This document shows, piece by piece, positions 26,424 to 35,291 of a stretch of DNA of 64,000 bases. The notes under the pieces were generated by a model. The model saw nothing but the letters and a program-made list of their open reading frames with translations. It did no database searches and was not told where the DNA came from. Made by a program: the position numbers and the translations under genes. Location: positions 2,294,001 to 2,358,000 of the forward strand of contig NZ_CP114289.2 in the NCBI RefSeq assembly GCF_027111315.2. The letters are read 5' to 3'. Position 1 is the first letter of the stretch; each line of letters opens with the position of its first letter. Source of the DNA: Flavobacterium limnophilum. Lineage in GTDB: Bacteria > Bacteroidota > Bacteroidia > Flavobacteriales > Flavobacteriaceae.

Positions 26424-27416
26424 ATGGAGTTCAACAACCTACATCAAGTATTACGTTCCCTCTACGACGAGATGCTACCATTGTCTGCCGAGATGGCAGG
26501 AGTGGCAAAAGGTCTAGCTGGTTTGGGTGCCTTATTTTATGTCGCATTACGAGTATGGCAAGCACTTGGCAGTGCAGAACCCATAGATGTGTTTCCGCTA
26601 CTTAGACCTTTTGCTTTGGGACTTTGCATCATGTTTTTTCCGACCATGGTGTTAGGTACGCTCAATGCGGTATTGAGTCCAGTTGTAATTGGGACACACA
26701 AAATGTTGGAAAACCAAGTCCTGGATTTGAATGTGCTACAACAGCAGAAAGACCAACTGGAGCGAGAGGCCATGCTTCGCAATCCCGAAAATGCTTATCT
26801 GGTTTCCGATGAAGAGTTTGACAAGAAATTGGATGAAATGGGTTGGACTCCATCTGATTTGGTAACGATGTCAGGAATGTACATCGAAAGAGAAATGTAC
26901 GAGGTACAAAAAGCCATTCGGGATGGTTTCCGGGAGTTTTTGGAAATACTGTTTCAGGCTGCAGCATTGGTGATTGATACCATACGCACTTTCTTTTTGA
27001 TTGTACTATCGATATTGGGACCAATTGCTTTCGCCATTTCAATTTGGGATGGTTTTCAGTCCACGCTCACGCAATGGTTTACCCGCTACATAAGCGTGTA
27101 TCTCTGGTTGCCCGTTTCAGATCTTTTTAGTGCGATGTTGTCCAAGATACAATCGTTAATACTTCAGCGAGACATCGACAGTTTATCGGATCCCAATTTC
27201 ATTCCTGATTCTTCCAATACCGTCTACATCATCTTCATGATTATGGGCATCATTGGGTATTTTACCATTCCCACGGTGAGCGGTTGGATCATTCAAGCTG
27301 GCGGAGCAGGCAATTTCATCAGAAATGTAAATCAGGCCACAACCAAAACAGGAAACATTGTAGGAGCCGGTACGGGAGCAGTAGCAGGAAATATTGGAGG
27401 CAGATTAATGAAATAA
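26424..27416 (+). CDS. traJ: TraJ conjugation inner-membrane protein
   Basis: A 330-residue polytopic membrane protein. Hydrophobic helices lie at about 28-48, 58-80, 170-205, 228-245 and 272-295. The central hydrophilic loop holds MTSGMYIEREMYEVQKAIRDG-like sequence and the end is glycine-rich (GAGTGAVAGNIGG). This is the TraJ family of Bacteroidota elements, placed as a VirB6-like channel component. It starts two bases after the previous stop. Confidence 0.9.
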   Translation: MEFNNLHQVLRSLYDEMLPLSAEMAGVAKGLAGLGALFYVALRVWQALGSAEPIDVFPLLRPFALGLCIMFFPTMVLGTLNAVLSPVVIGTHKMLENQVLDLNVLQQQKDQLEREAMLRNPENAYLVSDEEFDKKLDEMGWTPSDLVTMSGMYIEREMYEVQKAIRDGFREFLEILFQAAALVIDTIRTFFLIVLSILGPIAFAISIWDGFQSTLTQWFTRYISVYLWLPVSDLFSAMLSKIQSLILQRDIDSLSDPNFIPDSSNTVYIIFMIMGIIGYFTIPTVSGWIIQAGGAGNFIRNVNQATTKTGNIVGAGTGAVAGNIGGRLMK

Positions 27417-27440
27417 AAACAATTAATAAATAGCAGTACA

Positions 27441-28064
27441 ATGGAATTTAAAACATTAAGAAACATCGAGAATAGTTTCCAACAGATCAGGCTGTATGCC
27501 ATCGTATTTGCATTCCTATGCATTATGGTGACAGGATACACCACATGGCAATCGTACCATTTTGCAGAGCAGCAACGCCAAAAGGTGTATGTCCTTGACA
27601 ATGGCAAATCTTTAATGCTGGCTCTTGCACAAGATGCTTCCATTAATCGACCGGTGGAAGCTCGGGAACACATACGCCGCTTTCATGAACTCTTCTTTAC
27701 GCTGGCACCAGACAAAGATGCCATAGAAGGCAACATGAAAAGGGCGTTCAACCTCGCAGACAAAAGTGCTTTTGATTATTATAAAGACTTGGCTGAAAAA
27801 GGCTACTACAACCGTATCATATCGGGAAACGTACAGCAGCGAATAGATTTGGATAGCGTCATATGTGACTTTGATCATTATCCGTATGCCGTAAAAACAT
27901 ACGCCAAGCAGTTCATCATTCGATCCAGCAACCTGACCAAACGTAATCTCGTCACGTCCTGCAACCTCGTAAATTCTGTGCGTTCCGATAATAATCCACA
28001 GGGTTTTAACATCGAAAAGTTTGCCGTTATAGAAAACAGGGACATGGAAGTTATTGAACGTTAA
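27441..28064 (+). CDS. traK: TraK conjugation protein
   Basis: A 207-residue protein with a short cytoplasmic N-terminus, one membrane helix (about residues 19-38) and a periplasmic domain containing AREHIRRFHELFFTLAPD and FAVIENRDMEVIER. Size and topology are those of VirB8-like TraK proteins. It overlaps no gene but is 24 bases from traJ and about 10 from the traL start. Confidence 0.9.
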   Translation: MEFKTLRNIENSFQQIRLYAIVFAFLCIMVTGYTTWQSYHFAEQQRQKVYVLDNGKSLMLALAQDASINRPVEAREHIRRFHELFFTLAPDKDAIEGNMKRAFNLADKSAFDYYKDLAEKGYYNRIISGNVQQRIDLDSVICDFDHYPYAVKTYAKQFIIRSSNLTKRNLVTSCNLVNSVRSDNNPQGFNIEKFAVIENRDMEVIER

Positions 28065-28074
28065 AACTACTCAA

Positions 28075-28362
28075 ATGAAAAAACTGCAAGCAAAGATGGA
28101 CAGTTTGTTAAACAAGTTTGATGGGAGTTGGAAAGCACTTCCTTTAAAAGTACAATACAAATACCTCCAGTATTTTTTCTTGGGCTATGCGCTACTAACC
28201 ATGGGAATGATTCTAAAGGTCGTGCATGATGCAAGAAAATCCAATCAAGGAATAATCATCGAACACATTGAAAACCCTGTCATTAAAAAGAACGAATCCG
28301 CTACATCGTTGTGGGATTCCTTATTAATGATTAAAAAAAACAAGACAAATGAAAGAAACTGA
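28075..28362 (+). CDS. traL: TraL-like small membrane protein (DUF3989 type)
   Basis: ATG 28075 gives a 95-residue protein; an in-frame TTG at 28054 would lie inside traK. One membrane helix is seen (YFFLGYALLTMGMILKVV, about residues 34-52) with a basic N-terminus and a charged tail. The position between traK and traM and the sequence WKALPLKVQYKYLQYFF identify the TraL/DUF3989 group. The role in the channel is unknown. The end overlaps the traM start by 14 bases. Confidence 0.8.
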   Translation: MKKLQAKMDSLLNKFDGSWKALPLKVQYKYLQYFFLGYALLTMGMILKVVHDARKSNQGIIIEHIENPVIKKNESATSLWDSLLMIKKNKTNERN

Positions 28363-29662
28363 AAACAAAAAGAGTGTCGTCTTTGTTACGGACGGCAACT
28401 CAAATGAAACTTCGGAAGTGGTACTGGAAAGTAAATTAAACCAAGTCGAGAAGCTTAAAAAGTCCCTTATGTTCACATTGATGGGAGTTGCATTCTTAGG
28501 CTGCATATATCTGATATTTAAGCCATCCGAAGACACGAAAAAGATGGAAAGCATAGGACTAAATGATGCTGTTCCACAAGCTACCGATGCTGGATTGGAG
28601 GCTGACAAGCAAAAAGCGTATGAACAAGAAATGTTGGAACAAAAGTATCAGGAAAAACAAAATGCCCTGACCTCATTGTCCGACTATTGGAATGAAGACA
28701 ACCCCAAGGAAACCATCGGAGCGGATTCTGAAATTACGGATGAAGATGCTCGAAAACCAGTAAAGAACACTAATCCGGCATTGAACAGCTATCGAAATGC
28801 ACAAAGCACCGTAGGCTCTTTTTATCAAAATGATCCTTCGGAGACACAGCAATTACGCAAACAACTGGATGAGCTAAAAAAGGAATTAGACCATAAAGAC
28901 AGTGAACCCATTAATCCTGTAGAAACCCAGTTGGAATTAATGGAAAAATCGTATCAGATGGCTGCCAAATATCTTCCGATGAATGCTAACTCAGCGGAAC
29001 AGTCACTACCACAATCCGTTTCTAGTTCTTCTTCTCCAAAAGAAAAATTTGTTGCGCTTGCTCCTAGCCAGAAAAATGCCGTTTCATCTTTATGCAGAGT
29101 ACCCACCGACAGTGCCTTTTTGGTCAATTGGAGTAAAAATCGTCCTCCTGATTTTTATACTACAGGGCAAACCGAACAACAAGTGCATCCCAGAAACAGT
29201 GTTCGTGCCATCATACAAGAAACTCAGGTAATAACTGCGGAAAGCAGTGTTCGTGTCCGTTTGTTGGAGCCAGCCAAAATAGCAAATCTTTTGATTCCAC
29301 AAGGAACCCTATTGACGGCAAACGCCAAATTTCAAGAAGGACGCCTACAATTGAAAATTAGTTCATTGGCAATAAACGGCACCATTTTGCCAGTTGACAT
29401 TACGGTATTTGGATTGGATGGACAACAAGGTCTGGTTGTTCCCTACTCGCCCGAAAGGAGTGCACTTACTGAAATGGCAGCCAACATGGGGCAAGCTTCT
29501 GGCAGCAGCATCATGATGACAAATTCTGCTGGACAGCAAATGGCTGGTGATCTGAGCCGAGGTGTTGTGCAGGGTGTTTCAGGATACTTTTCCAAAAAAA
29601 TAAAAATTCCCAAAATAACATTGAAAGCGGGCTACCAGATGTTCCTTGTTTCAAAAAACTAA
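28349..29662 (+). CDS. traM: TraM conjugation protein
   Basis: A 437-residue protein with one membrane helix (about residues 37-54), a long acidic coiled segment (80-200) and a C-terminal beta domain. That domain contains NSVRAIIQETQVITAESSVRVRLLEP and IPQGTLLTANAKF. The layout resembles VirB10-type proteins that bridge both membranes. It is the conjugative transposon TraM family and is followed by traN after 34 bases. Confidence 0.9.
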   Translation: MKETENKKSVVFVTDGNSNETSEVVLESKLNQVEKLKKSLMFTLMGVAFLGCIYLIFKPSEDTKKMESIGLNDAVPQATDAGLEADKQKAYEQEMLEQKYQEKQNALTSLSDYWNEDNPKETIGADSEITDEDARKPVKNTNPALNSYRNAQSTVGSFYQNDPSETQQLRKQLDELKKELDHKDSEPINPVETQLELMEKSYQMAAKYLPMNANSAEQSLPQSVSSSSSPKEKFVALAPSQKNAVSSLCRVPTDSAFLVNWSKNRPPDFYTTGQTEQQVHPRNSVRAIIQETQVITAESSVRVRLLEPAKIANLLIPQGTLLTANAKFQEGRLQLKISSLAINGTILPVDITVFGLDGQQGLVVPYSPERSALTEMAANMGQASGSSIMMTNSAGQQMAGDLSRGVVQGVSGYFSKKIKIPKITLKAGYQMFLVSKN

Positions 29663-29696
29663 GCATTTCATTCTGTAAAATTTTAAAAATTAAAAT

Positions 29697-30599
29697 ATGA
29701 AAACACTAATTAAAAATAGTATGGCATTGATTTTACTGTTAGGAATCCATGCCGAATCTCAAGCGCAACATACCGTTTCCAATGTTACGACACTGAACTT
29801 GGAAAAAATACCCGCTTATCAAATTGAAGTCACCTACAATAAAACGTCACACTTGATATTTCCTGCTCCCATCCGCTACGTGGATTTGGGAAGTGAATTT
29901 CTAATTGCGGACAAGGCAAAAGAGGTGGAAAATGTATTACGCTTAAAAGCCACAGTTCGTGATTTTGCAGAGGAAACCAATTTTTCCGTGATAACGGAAG
30001 ATGGACGGTTTTATAATTTTAACGCATGCTACAATTCATTTCCTGATAAAATGAATTACAACCTATTGCAACTAAATGAAAATACAAGTGGAGCGGATGT
30101 AAATGAAGTTTTTTTTGAAGAGTTGGGAAGAAACTCACCGTCAATAACTAATAGCCTATTGGAAGCAATTTATAGAGAAAACAAAAGAATCATTAAGCAC
30201 ATAGACTCCAAAAGTTTTGGCATAAGGTTTTTGTTGAAAGGAATCTACATTCACAATGACAAGTTGTATTTCCACACCGAACTCATTAATTGTAGCAATG
30301 CGCCTTTCCAAATTGATTTTGTCCAATTCAAAGTGGTGGATAAAAAAAGTGCCAAACGTACCTTGATTCAAGAAAGAGTGATGACACCATTACGAACATA
30401 CAAGCCCCTGGATGAAATCGTGGGCAATGCAAAAGACCAAAACGTTTTTCTTTTAGATCAATTTACCTTTTCCGATGACAAGCTACTTTTGATTGAGATT
30501 TACGAAAATAACGGTGAAAGATATCAGGTTTTGAAAGTGGAATGTCGTGATTTGACAAGAGCAAAACTCATAAAGAATCTGCAGTTAAAAATTAATTGA
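29697..30599 (+). CDS. traN: TraN (DUF4138) conjugation protein
   Basis: A 300-residue protein with a signal peptide ending near ESQAQH (residue 24). The beta-rich DUF4138 domain contains HLIFPAPIRYVDLGS and SKSFGIRFLLKGIYIHNDKLYFHTEL. It is the probable VirB9-like partner of TraM in the outer-membrane-spanning part of the channel. It closes the tra operon; genes like traO, traP and traQ that often follow are not seen here. Confidence 0.9.
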   Translation: MKTLIKNSMALILLLGIHAESQAQHTVSNVTTLNLEKIPAYQIEVTYNKTSHLIFPAPIRYVDLGSEFLIADKAKEVENVLRLKATVRDFAEETNFSVITEDGRFYNFNACYNSFPDKMNYNLLQLNENTSGADVNEVFFEELGRNSPSITNSLLEAIYRENKRIIKHIDSKSFGIRFLLKGIYIHNDKLYFHTELINCSNAPFQIDFVQFKVVDKKSAKRTLIQERVMTPLRTYKPLDEIVGNAKDQNVFLLDQFTFSDDKLLLIEIYENNGERYQVLKVECRDLTRAKLIKNLQLKIN

Positions 30600-30624
30600 C
30601 TGCTTAATTCTCGATAAGAAACAA

Positions 30625-30660
30625 AGAGGCTATTTCACCAATCGTGATTTAGCCTTTTTC
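30625..30660 (+). terminator. Terminator after traN
   Basis: AGGCTATTTCAC and GTGATTTAGCCT form a stem of 6 plus 4 pairs around a 2x2 internal loop, followed by a T-run. It ends the traE-N operon. Confidence 0.75.
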
Positions 30661-30769
30661 CATTCATGAGTTCTGACATTATCATATAAATTTCTTTAAA
30701 TCAACACCTTGTGTGTCTAAAAGATTGGTTTTTTATAAATTTACAAAGTGTATTCAAAAATATTCCATT

Positions 30770-31045
30770 ATGAGTCCAGCATTGGTTTTAAGTATTATAG
30801 CTTTGTTAAGTGGCTTCGGTCTTCGTTATTGGATCAACAGACGAAAATTTTATCGTAGAAGTCCCACCGGGGCAGAAGTTTTTTCGAGTTATGAAAAATC
30901 AGTATTCATTTCTTTTTTGGAGCGAATGGGAAAATGGACTGCCTATGTTCTGATTGTTTTGGGACTTTTATTCTTCTGGAGCCATTCAAGACAAAAGAAA
31001 GAAAAAGACAAGGAGGTTCAAATTGAAGTGCAAAATCCAAAATAA
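30770..31045 (+). CDS. Small two-helix membrane protein of the element
   Basis: ATG 30770 gives 91 residues; a GTG at 30713 would add 19. Two hydrophobic helices are visible (about 5-19 and 55-70) with basic RYWINRRKFYRRSPTG between them and a charged tail. Similar small membrane proteins are found after traN in Flavobacteriia elements, often with unreliable names. Function is unknown. Confidence 0.65.
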   Translation: MSPALVLSIIALLSGFGLRYWINRRKFYRRSPTGAEVFSSYEKSVFISFLERMGKWTAYVLIVLGLLFFWSHSRQKKEKDKEVQIEVQNPK

Positions 31046-31049
31046 CGAA

Positions 31050-31270
31050 GCGGCGTTCTTTTGCTTCTTTTCTTTGGTTGCTGATATGGAAAGAAAAGAA
31101 GTGGGACGAACCCAACAATGGGATTATGAATATCCCATACACTAATATTGCAACCTTTTTGGTAAAATGGGAGCATTCTCATTTTACCGAAGTGGTTGCA
31201 TCTTCTTGACTGCAAAAAGACTTTTCCGACCATCGGAAGGAAGTGTCTTTTTGCCCTGATTTCCATTTTT
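31050..31270. repeat. Structured repeat, copy 1 (three hairpins)
   Basis: This block and 31346-31570 are diverged direct copies. It holds three stems. Stem A is CTTCTTTTCTTT (31064-31075) with AAAGAAAAGAAG (31090-31101). Stem B is GCAACC...GGTAAAATG (31161-31169) with CATTTTACC (31180-31188)...GGTTGC. Stem C is GCAAAAAGAC (31212-31221) with GTCTTTTTGC (31245-31254), enclosing TTCCGA/TCGGAA. No coding frame is convincing here. Confidence 0.8.
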
Positions 31271-31345
31271 AAATCAGCATTAATATACTCAATAAATTCA
31301 CAAAAACTTTTCATTGCTTTTAGAAAAATGTAATAAATTAATTAA

Positions 31346-31570
31346 GCGGCGTTCTTTTGCTTCTTTTCTTTGGTCGCCAATGCGGAAAGAAAAGAAGTTG
31401 GATAAAGCACAAAAAAAGGAGGATACTGAATATCCTCCAGTAATTTCAAAACCTTTTCGGTAAAATGGGAGCATTCTCCTTTTACCGAAGTGGTTGCTTC
31501 CTTGATTTACTGCAAAAAGACTTTTCCGACCATCGGAAGGAAGTGTCTTTTTGCAGCCCGATTTTCATTT
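31346..31570. repeat. Structured repeat, copy 2 (three hairpins)
   Basis: This is the second copy of the block at 31050-31270, with the same order of stems. Differences concentrate in loops and linkers, while the stems and the segment CTTTTCCGACCATCGGAAGG are unchanged. In stem B one arm changes from TGGTAAAATG to CGGTAAAATG opposite ACCG, creating an extra pair. It ends at the stop codon of the PRTRC ThiF gene. Confidence 0.8.
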
Positions 31571-32377
31571 TTATCCAACGGGAATGGGTTGCGACCTAAA
31601 ATCCTTCAAATTGAGAAAAAAGCCTCTATTATGGGTCAATCCATTACGAAACAAACCCCATAAAAGGGAACATCCCATTTGTGCCAAAGCCGAATTGACA
31701 TATAAATCTTGTTTTTCCAATGCTTCAGCAAGGGAGCAACTGGGTGTATCGTCCTTGGCTTCAGACTGTTTCAGCAGTTCCGCAAATTCTTCGGTTACCA
31801 TTGGCAAGTTGGAAATGGTTTCGTATTTTTCGGAATGAGGTTGTTGTATTGTACCAATGGTGGACAGCAACACTTGTCCTGTATGTTGGCTGTTGCCAAA
31901 ATCCATCCAATAGCGTGGACGATTGAAATGTGCATTACCATTGTTGCTTTGCTTCAATATTTCAGCAATTTCAAAACGAGCCTTTACACTGTCCACACAA
32001 CTTATATAAATGCTTGCTCCTGTGTGTTCGGGCAATTTTCCCAAACTGTTCTTTTCAAATTTTATGATTTCTGCTTTCCAGTTAGTACCCGACCAACGGT
32101 TGGCTCTATTAATTAAGGCTACCGATTTATTCCATCCAGTTTCGCTACTGGCAAAACGCTGTCTGCCCAAATTGGCATCCGTTACAATATCATCATCCCA
32201 CAAACGGACGTTCAAACCTGCGTGACCCAATGCAATCAGGCTGTGATTCATTTCCATGAGGGCGGTCAGTACCTTTGACCCCGTGCCACCTGCTCCAATC
32301 AGATTAACTGTAATGGGATTGGCAGGATTGATTAAATAGTTGTCCGTAAAATGGATTTTGGTTTTTTCAGTATTCAT
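31571..32377 (-). CDS. PRTRC system ThiF family protein (E1-like)
   Basis: A 268-residue E1/ThiF Rossmann protein with the nucleotide motif LIGAGGTGSKVL (about residues 27-38), WDDDIVTDANLGRQRF supplying the acidic and N/R residues, and the aspartate in ISCVDSV. I prefer ATG 32377, which overlaps the preceding stop as TGATG, to GTG 32380. It is the last gene of a leftward PRTRC cluster, a group known on plasmids and integrative elements. Comparative studies link such clusters to ubiquitin-like activation; no biochemical role is shown. Confidence 0.88.
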   Translation of the reverse strand: MNTEKTKIHFTDNYLINPANPITVNLIGAGGTGSKVLTALMEMNHSLIALGHAGLNVRLWDDDIVTDANLGRQRFASSETGWNKSVALINRANRWSGTNWKAEIIKFEKNSLGKLPEHTGASIYISCVDSVKARFEIAEILKQSNNGNAHFNRPRYWMDFGNSQHTGQVLLSTIGTIQQPHSEKYETISNLPMVTEEFAELLKQSEAKDDTPSCSLAEALEKQDLYVNSALAQMGCSLLWGLFRNGLTHNRGFFLNLKDFRSQPIPVG

Positions 32378-33093
32378 CACAACAAGTTTTTTAAGGTTTT
32401 GGCACTCTTTTTTAATACCTCTTTAGGGAAAGCTTTGTTTGTATTTATAAGGCTTTCCCAAAGTGTCACACAGTTTCCTTTTATCGGGTTATAATCAGGC
32501 ATCAGATGACTGAAATGGCTGTTGAAGAAATAGTCTTCCCATGAGGTGGTAAATTCTTCCACGAATACAGTATTCTTTATCTGGACATCTACCGTTCCCA
32601 TGCATACATTTCCATTTTCGTACACATTGAAAAAAGGAGCATTGTATAATTTTGTTTTTTCGGTGGGTCTTCGGTTCGTTCCCAAGGCAAAGACAGCAAG
32701 ACTTGTTTTGTTGGCAATCCACAACATAGGAGGTAGATTGGCCATTCCTTTCGAAATCCCTAAATTTTCCGTGAAACACAGTTCTCTTTGCATGGATTTG
32801 GTAAACCAAATTACTTTATTTTTAATGGGGTCTAGGTGCAAAATAGTGTTGCCCAATATTCCCTCTGATTTCAAACAAAGTTCTTTTTGTTCTTTTGCTG
32901 TTTTCAATGCCTTTGCGAGTTGATTCGCTTCTCTTAGCGTTAAAGGATGCGCATTAATGGGATTACCCTTTTTATCCATGTCAAAATATTCTACATAGTT
33001 GTCCGAATTCGTTCCCTTGGTTTGGTAAAATACCAATGCTGATTTGGGATGATACAGCGTTCCGAAATTTTCTGTTATGTCTTTCATCATCAT
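32377..33093 (-). CDS. PRTRC system protein B
   Basis: A 238-residue protein fitting PRTRC-B, with ALVFYQTKG near the N-terminus, LPPMLWIANKTSLAVFALG in the middle and APFFNVYENGNVCMGTVDV. The cysteine in NVCMG stands where an E2-like reading would put its catalytic residue. Three ATGs lie in a row at its start (33093, 33090, 33087). It is directly coupled to the ThiF gene. Confidence 0.85.
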   Translation of the reverse strand: MMMKDITENFGTLYHPKSALVFYQTKGTNSDNYVEYFDMDKKGNPINAHPLTLREANQLAKALKTAKEQKELCLKSEGILGNTILHLDPIKNKVIWFTKSMQRELCFTENLGISKGMANLPPMLWIANKTSLAVFALGTNRRPTEKTKLYNAPFFNVYENGNVCMGTVDVQIKNTVFVEEFTTSWEDYFFNSHFSHLMPDYNPIKGNCVTLWESLINTNKAFPKEVLKKSAKTLKNLL

Positions 33094-33099
33094 TATTTT

Positions 33100-34257
33100 T
33101 TAAAAATTATTCAGTAAACCTATTAATCCTTCTAAAAGAGTAAATAATCGATTTTCAAAATCGAGATTGTTTTCGGATATGTCACTTCCGTCAAAACATT
33201 TCAAAATGAAGGGTTCTTCGATCTGTCCGTATTCTTGTAATGCATTATTCACGCTTTGTATGAGCTGTTGATTTAGCCCTCCATTTCCCTCTGCATAAAA
33301 TGATACATAGTAGTCCATTGTTACACTATTCTCGAAATCGTCAACATCTTCTGCTTCTTCGTTGGGTCTCGCATTTCGAAACACGTTTTCATTCGGATAT
33401 TGTTCCAAAAGAGCTAAAGCTTCTTGCCCTAATTTCCAACAATCAAGGTCTAAAATGTCCTTGCATTGCAAACGGTTCAATCGTTCTTTGAAATAGGTTA
33501 AGTTGGCAGGGTTGAAAATCTTTTTTTCCATTCGGTCGCCAATCCATTCTGCTTGGTCAAATTCACACTTATAAACAGGTGTTTCTTCGTTGTCTTCTTC
33601 ATCGTTTAGCCATTCTTTTAGCATTTCATATTGATAATAAAGAAAATTATCTTCCTGTCTATAATAAGGTATGTTGACTATACAATAGAGATAACTACAG
33701 ACCGATAACAAAAGCTTTGCATTCTGTTTTCTTTTTTTCTGTTTTAGCAATCGGTATAATGGAACTACAGGAATATAGTAAAGAGTAGCGCCAGTATTGT
33801 AGCGTTCTTCGCTTGTGAGAAATGTTTTTTTATTCTGCTGTACGAGTTTGATTTCTTCCCAATCTTTAACCTTGGATTTTAACTGTTCCTCCATATTCCA
33901 TAATGCCAATGCCATATTATAGGGATAAGCGTAAATTTGAGTTTGCATCGGTTGTATTTGATAATGTTCGGCAACTATGGAAAGAGACTGGTAAAAGTCC
34001 CTTTCCGTTTTTACTGTTTTCTTACAAGCCTGTACCGTTTCCATTTCTGCCAATTTGGGTAGAAACGAGTTTCTTAAAAAACCATCGGCAACATGGCTAT
34101 CGGTACGGACTGCTGTTTGTCCTTTTGGATTTCGCTTGCATCCTTTGTCCGTTGCATCCAGTTTGCGAACTCGTTTAACTGACGATGCAATTGCTTTTGT
34201 TTTGGCTCTTTGGGCAGGCGTATCGTACCCGCCATGATGTGTCGTTGCATAAGTCAT
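33100..34257 (-). CDS. Unrecognised PRTRC-cluster protein (position of PRTRC-F)
   Basis: A 385-residue protein. The N-terminal 60 residues are basic, the middle is helical with PVVPLYRLLKQKKRKQNAKLLLSVCSY, and an acidic region EEAEDVDDFENSV precedes the end. It sits between PRTRC-C and PRTRC-B, where PRTRC-F stands in other clusters, but I cannot confirm the family from motifs. It is separated by 6 bases from the B gene. Confidence 0.65.
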   Translation of the reverse strand: MTYATTHHGGYDTPAQRAKTKAIASSVKRVRKLDATDKGCKRNPKGQTAVRTDSHVADGFLRNSFLPKLAEMETVQACKKTVKTERDFYQSLSIVAEHYQIQPMQTQIYAYPYNMALALWNMEEQLKSKVKDWEEIKLVQQNKKTFLTSEERYNTGATLYYIPVVPLYRLLKQKKRKQNAKLLLSVCSYLYCIVNIPYYRQEDNFLYYQYEMLKEWLNDEEDNEETPVYKCEFDQAEWIGDRMEKKIFNPANLTYFKERLNRLQCKDILDLDCWKLGQEALALLEQYPNENVFRNARPNEEAEDVDDFENSVTMDYYVSFYAEGNGGLNQQLIQSVNNALQEYGQIEEPFILKCFDGSDISENNLDFENRLFTLLEGLIGLLNNF

Positions 34258-34275
34258 CTTTTTATTGTTTTTGGA

Positions 34276-34494
34276 TTAACCTTTCGTTCCTATGGCACTT
34301 TCAAAACGGTATTGTACCGTATCCTCTTTTATAAGAGGTGCAGAAATTTTGGCAGTAGTGAGCATGGGATACGTATTGGAATAAAAATTCAATACCACCT
34401 GTACACTCCATTTTGGTTCAGGGTCAGTTAGTTTGATTTCCTGACCTTTATCGATCAGGATGAATACCCTTTCTAATTGCGTTGCTAATAACAT
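34276..34494 (-). CDS. PRTRC system protein C (small ubiquitin-like fold candidate)
   Basis: A 72-residue protein with RVFILIDKGQEIKLTDPEPKWS and VLNFYSNTYPMLTTAKI, the PRTRC-C signature. The short beta-alpha-beta-like layout is compatible with a beta-grasp fold, as proposed for this family. It is 18 bases before the next gene in a tight leftward operon. Confidence 0.85.
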   Translation of the reverse strand: MLLATQLERVFILIDKGQEIKLTDPEPKWSVQVVLNFYSNTYPMLTTAKISAPLIKEDTVQYRFESAIGTKG

Positions 34495-34512
34495 GATTAC
34501 TACATTTTGAGG

Positions 34513-35049
34513 TTAAACATTTTCTTGTTCTGCACCAAAAAGGCTTGGCGATGCAAACTTGTCGGACAGTTCTTTTTTGCGCTTGTTTATGGCTTCGGCA
34601 TATTCGGGATAATCGTTGGGATTGGGTATTTTCATCCAAGCATCACGGGGTTTGCCCTCTTTGTCCAATTCGTCTGCTTTGGTCATCGCTTCTTGATACT
34701 TTTTGTCCTTTTCGTCCTTTGTTTTTTTCTCCTTTTCAGTTTTTTCCTTTTCCATTGCCGATTGCTTTTGAGTTACTTCCAGTTGCTTCATAAAAGCTTC
34801 CATATTGACCATTAAACCCGATGCAGATTGTAAAGGATGAGTAACACTTTCAAAAAATCCCTCGTCCAGTTCTTCCGCTGTCCCCCTCAGATTTAGAGGT
34901 GGTATTAGTTGCTTTGCCTTGTCTCCGCATTTTTCGTTGTGGAGTAGTATCGAAACAACAAGATTGTTTTCCACCCCCTTGGATATCGTTAGCTGTAAAT
35001 CGCCAGTAATTTCCAATTGTGCGATTTGATTGAAAAAATTTGCTTTCAT
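34513..35049 (-). CDS. PRTRC system protein E
   Basis: A 178-residue protein. The N-terminal 75 residues form a beta-rich domain (QLEITGDLQLTISKG, LIPPLNLRGTAEELDEGFF), and a highly charged coiled segment with KEKTEKEKKTKDEKDKK follows. The combination is that of PRTRC-E. Its start overlaps the preceding stop by 4 bases. Confidence 0.85.
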   Translation of the reverse strand: MKANFFNQIAQLEITGDLQLTISKGVENNLVVSILLHNEKCGDKAKQLIPPLNLRGTAEELDEGFFESVTHPLQSASGLMVNMEAFMKQLEVTQKQSAMEKEKTEKEKKTKDEKDKKYQEAMTKADELDKEGKPRDAWMKIPNPNDYPEYAEAINKRKKELSDKFASPSLFGAEQENV

Positions 35050-35291
35050 TTTTTTAAAATTTTAAAGTGTGTTTCGTTGTTTTTTAATTCCATTAACTTT
35101 TGGTGCATGTCCGTCCAATACGCTTTCTGTCTTCTGTCAAAATCAGAATAACTTTTGTCCTCGTGCTGATACTCTTTGTACTCTGTAGTTACTTTGATGG
35201 CTTCATCAAGGTCGGTTACCTCAATGGGGAAACCATTTAGGTCGGTTATTTTCATTGGTTTGCCATTTAGGTTAGTTGAAATGAAAGGCAT
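35046..35291 (-). CDS. Small hypothetical protein between PRTRC-E and DUF932 genes
   Basis: ATG 35291 gives 81 residues; an in-frame GTG lies at 35297. The N-terminus has an internal near-repeat, LNGKPMKITDL and LNGFPIEVTDL, and the rest is helical and charged (KSYSDFDRRQKAYWTDMHQKL). It overlaps the DUF932 gene by 20 bases and the PRTRC-E gene by 4. Similar small proteins accompany PRTRC genes in Bacteroidota; function unknown. Confidence 0.65.
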   Translation of the reverse strand: MPFISTNLNGKPMKITDLNGFPIEVTDLDEAIKVTTEYKEYQHEDKSYSDFDRRQKAYWTDMHQKLMELKNNETHFKILKK

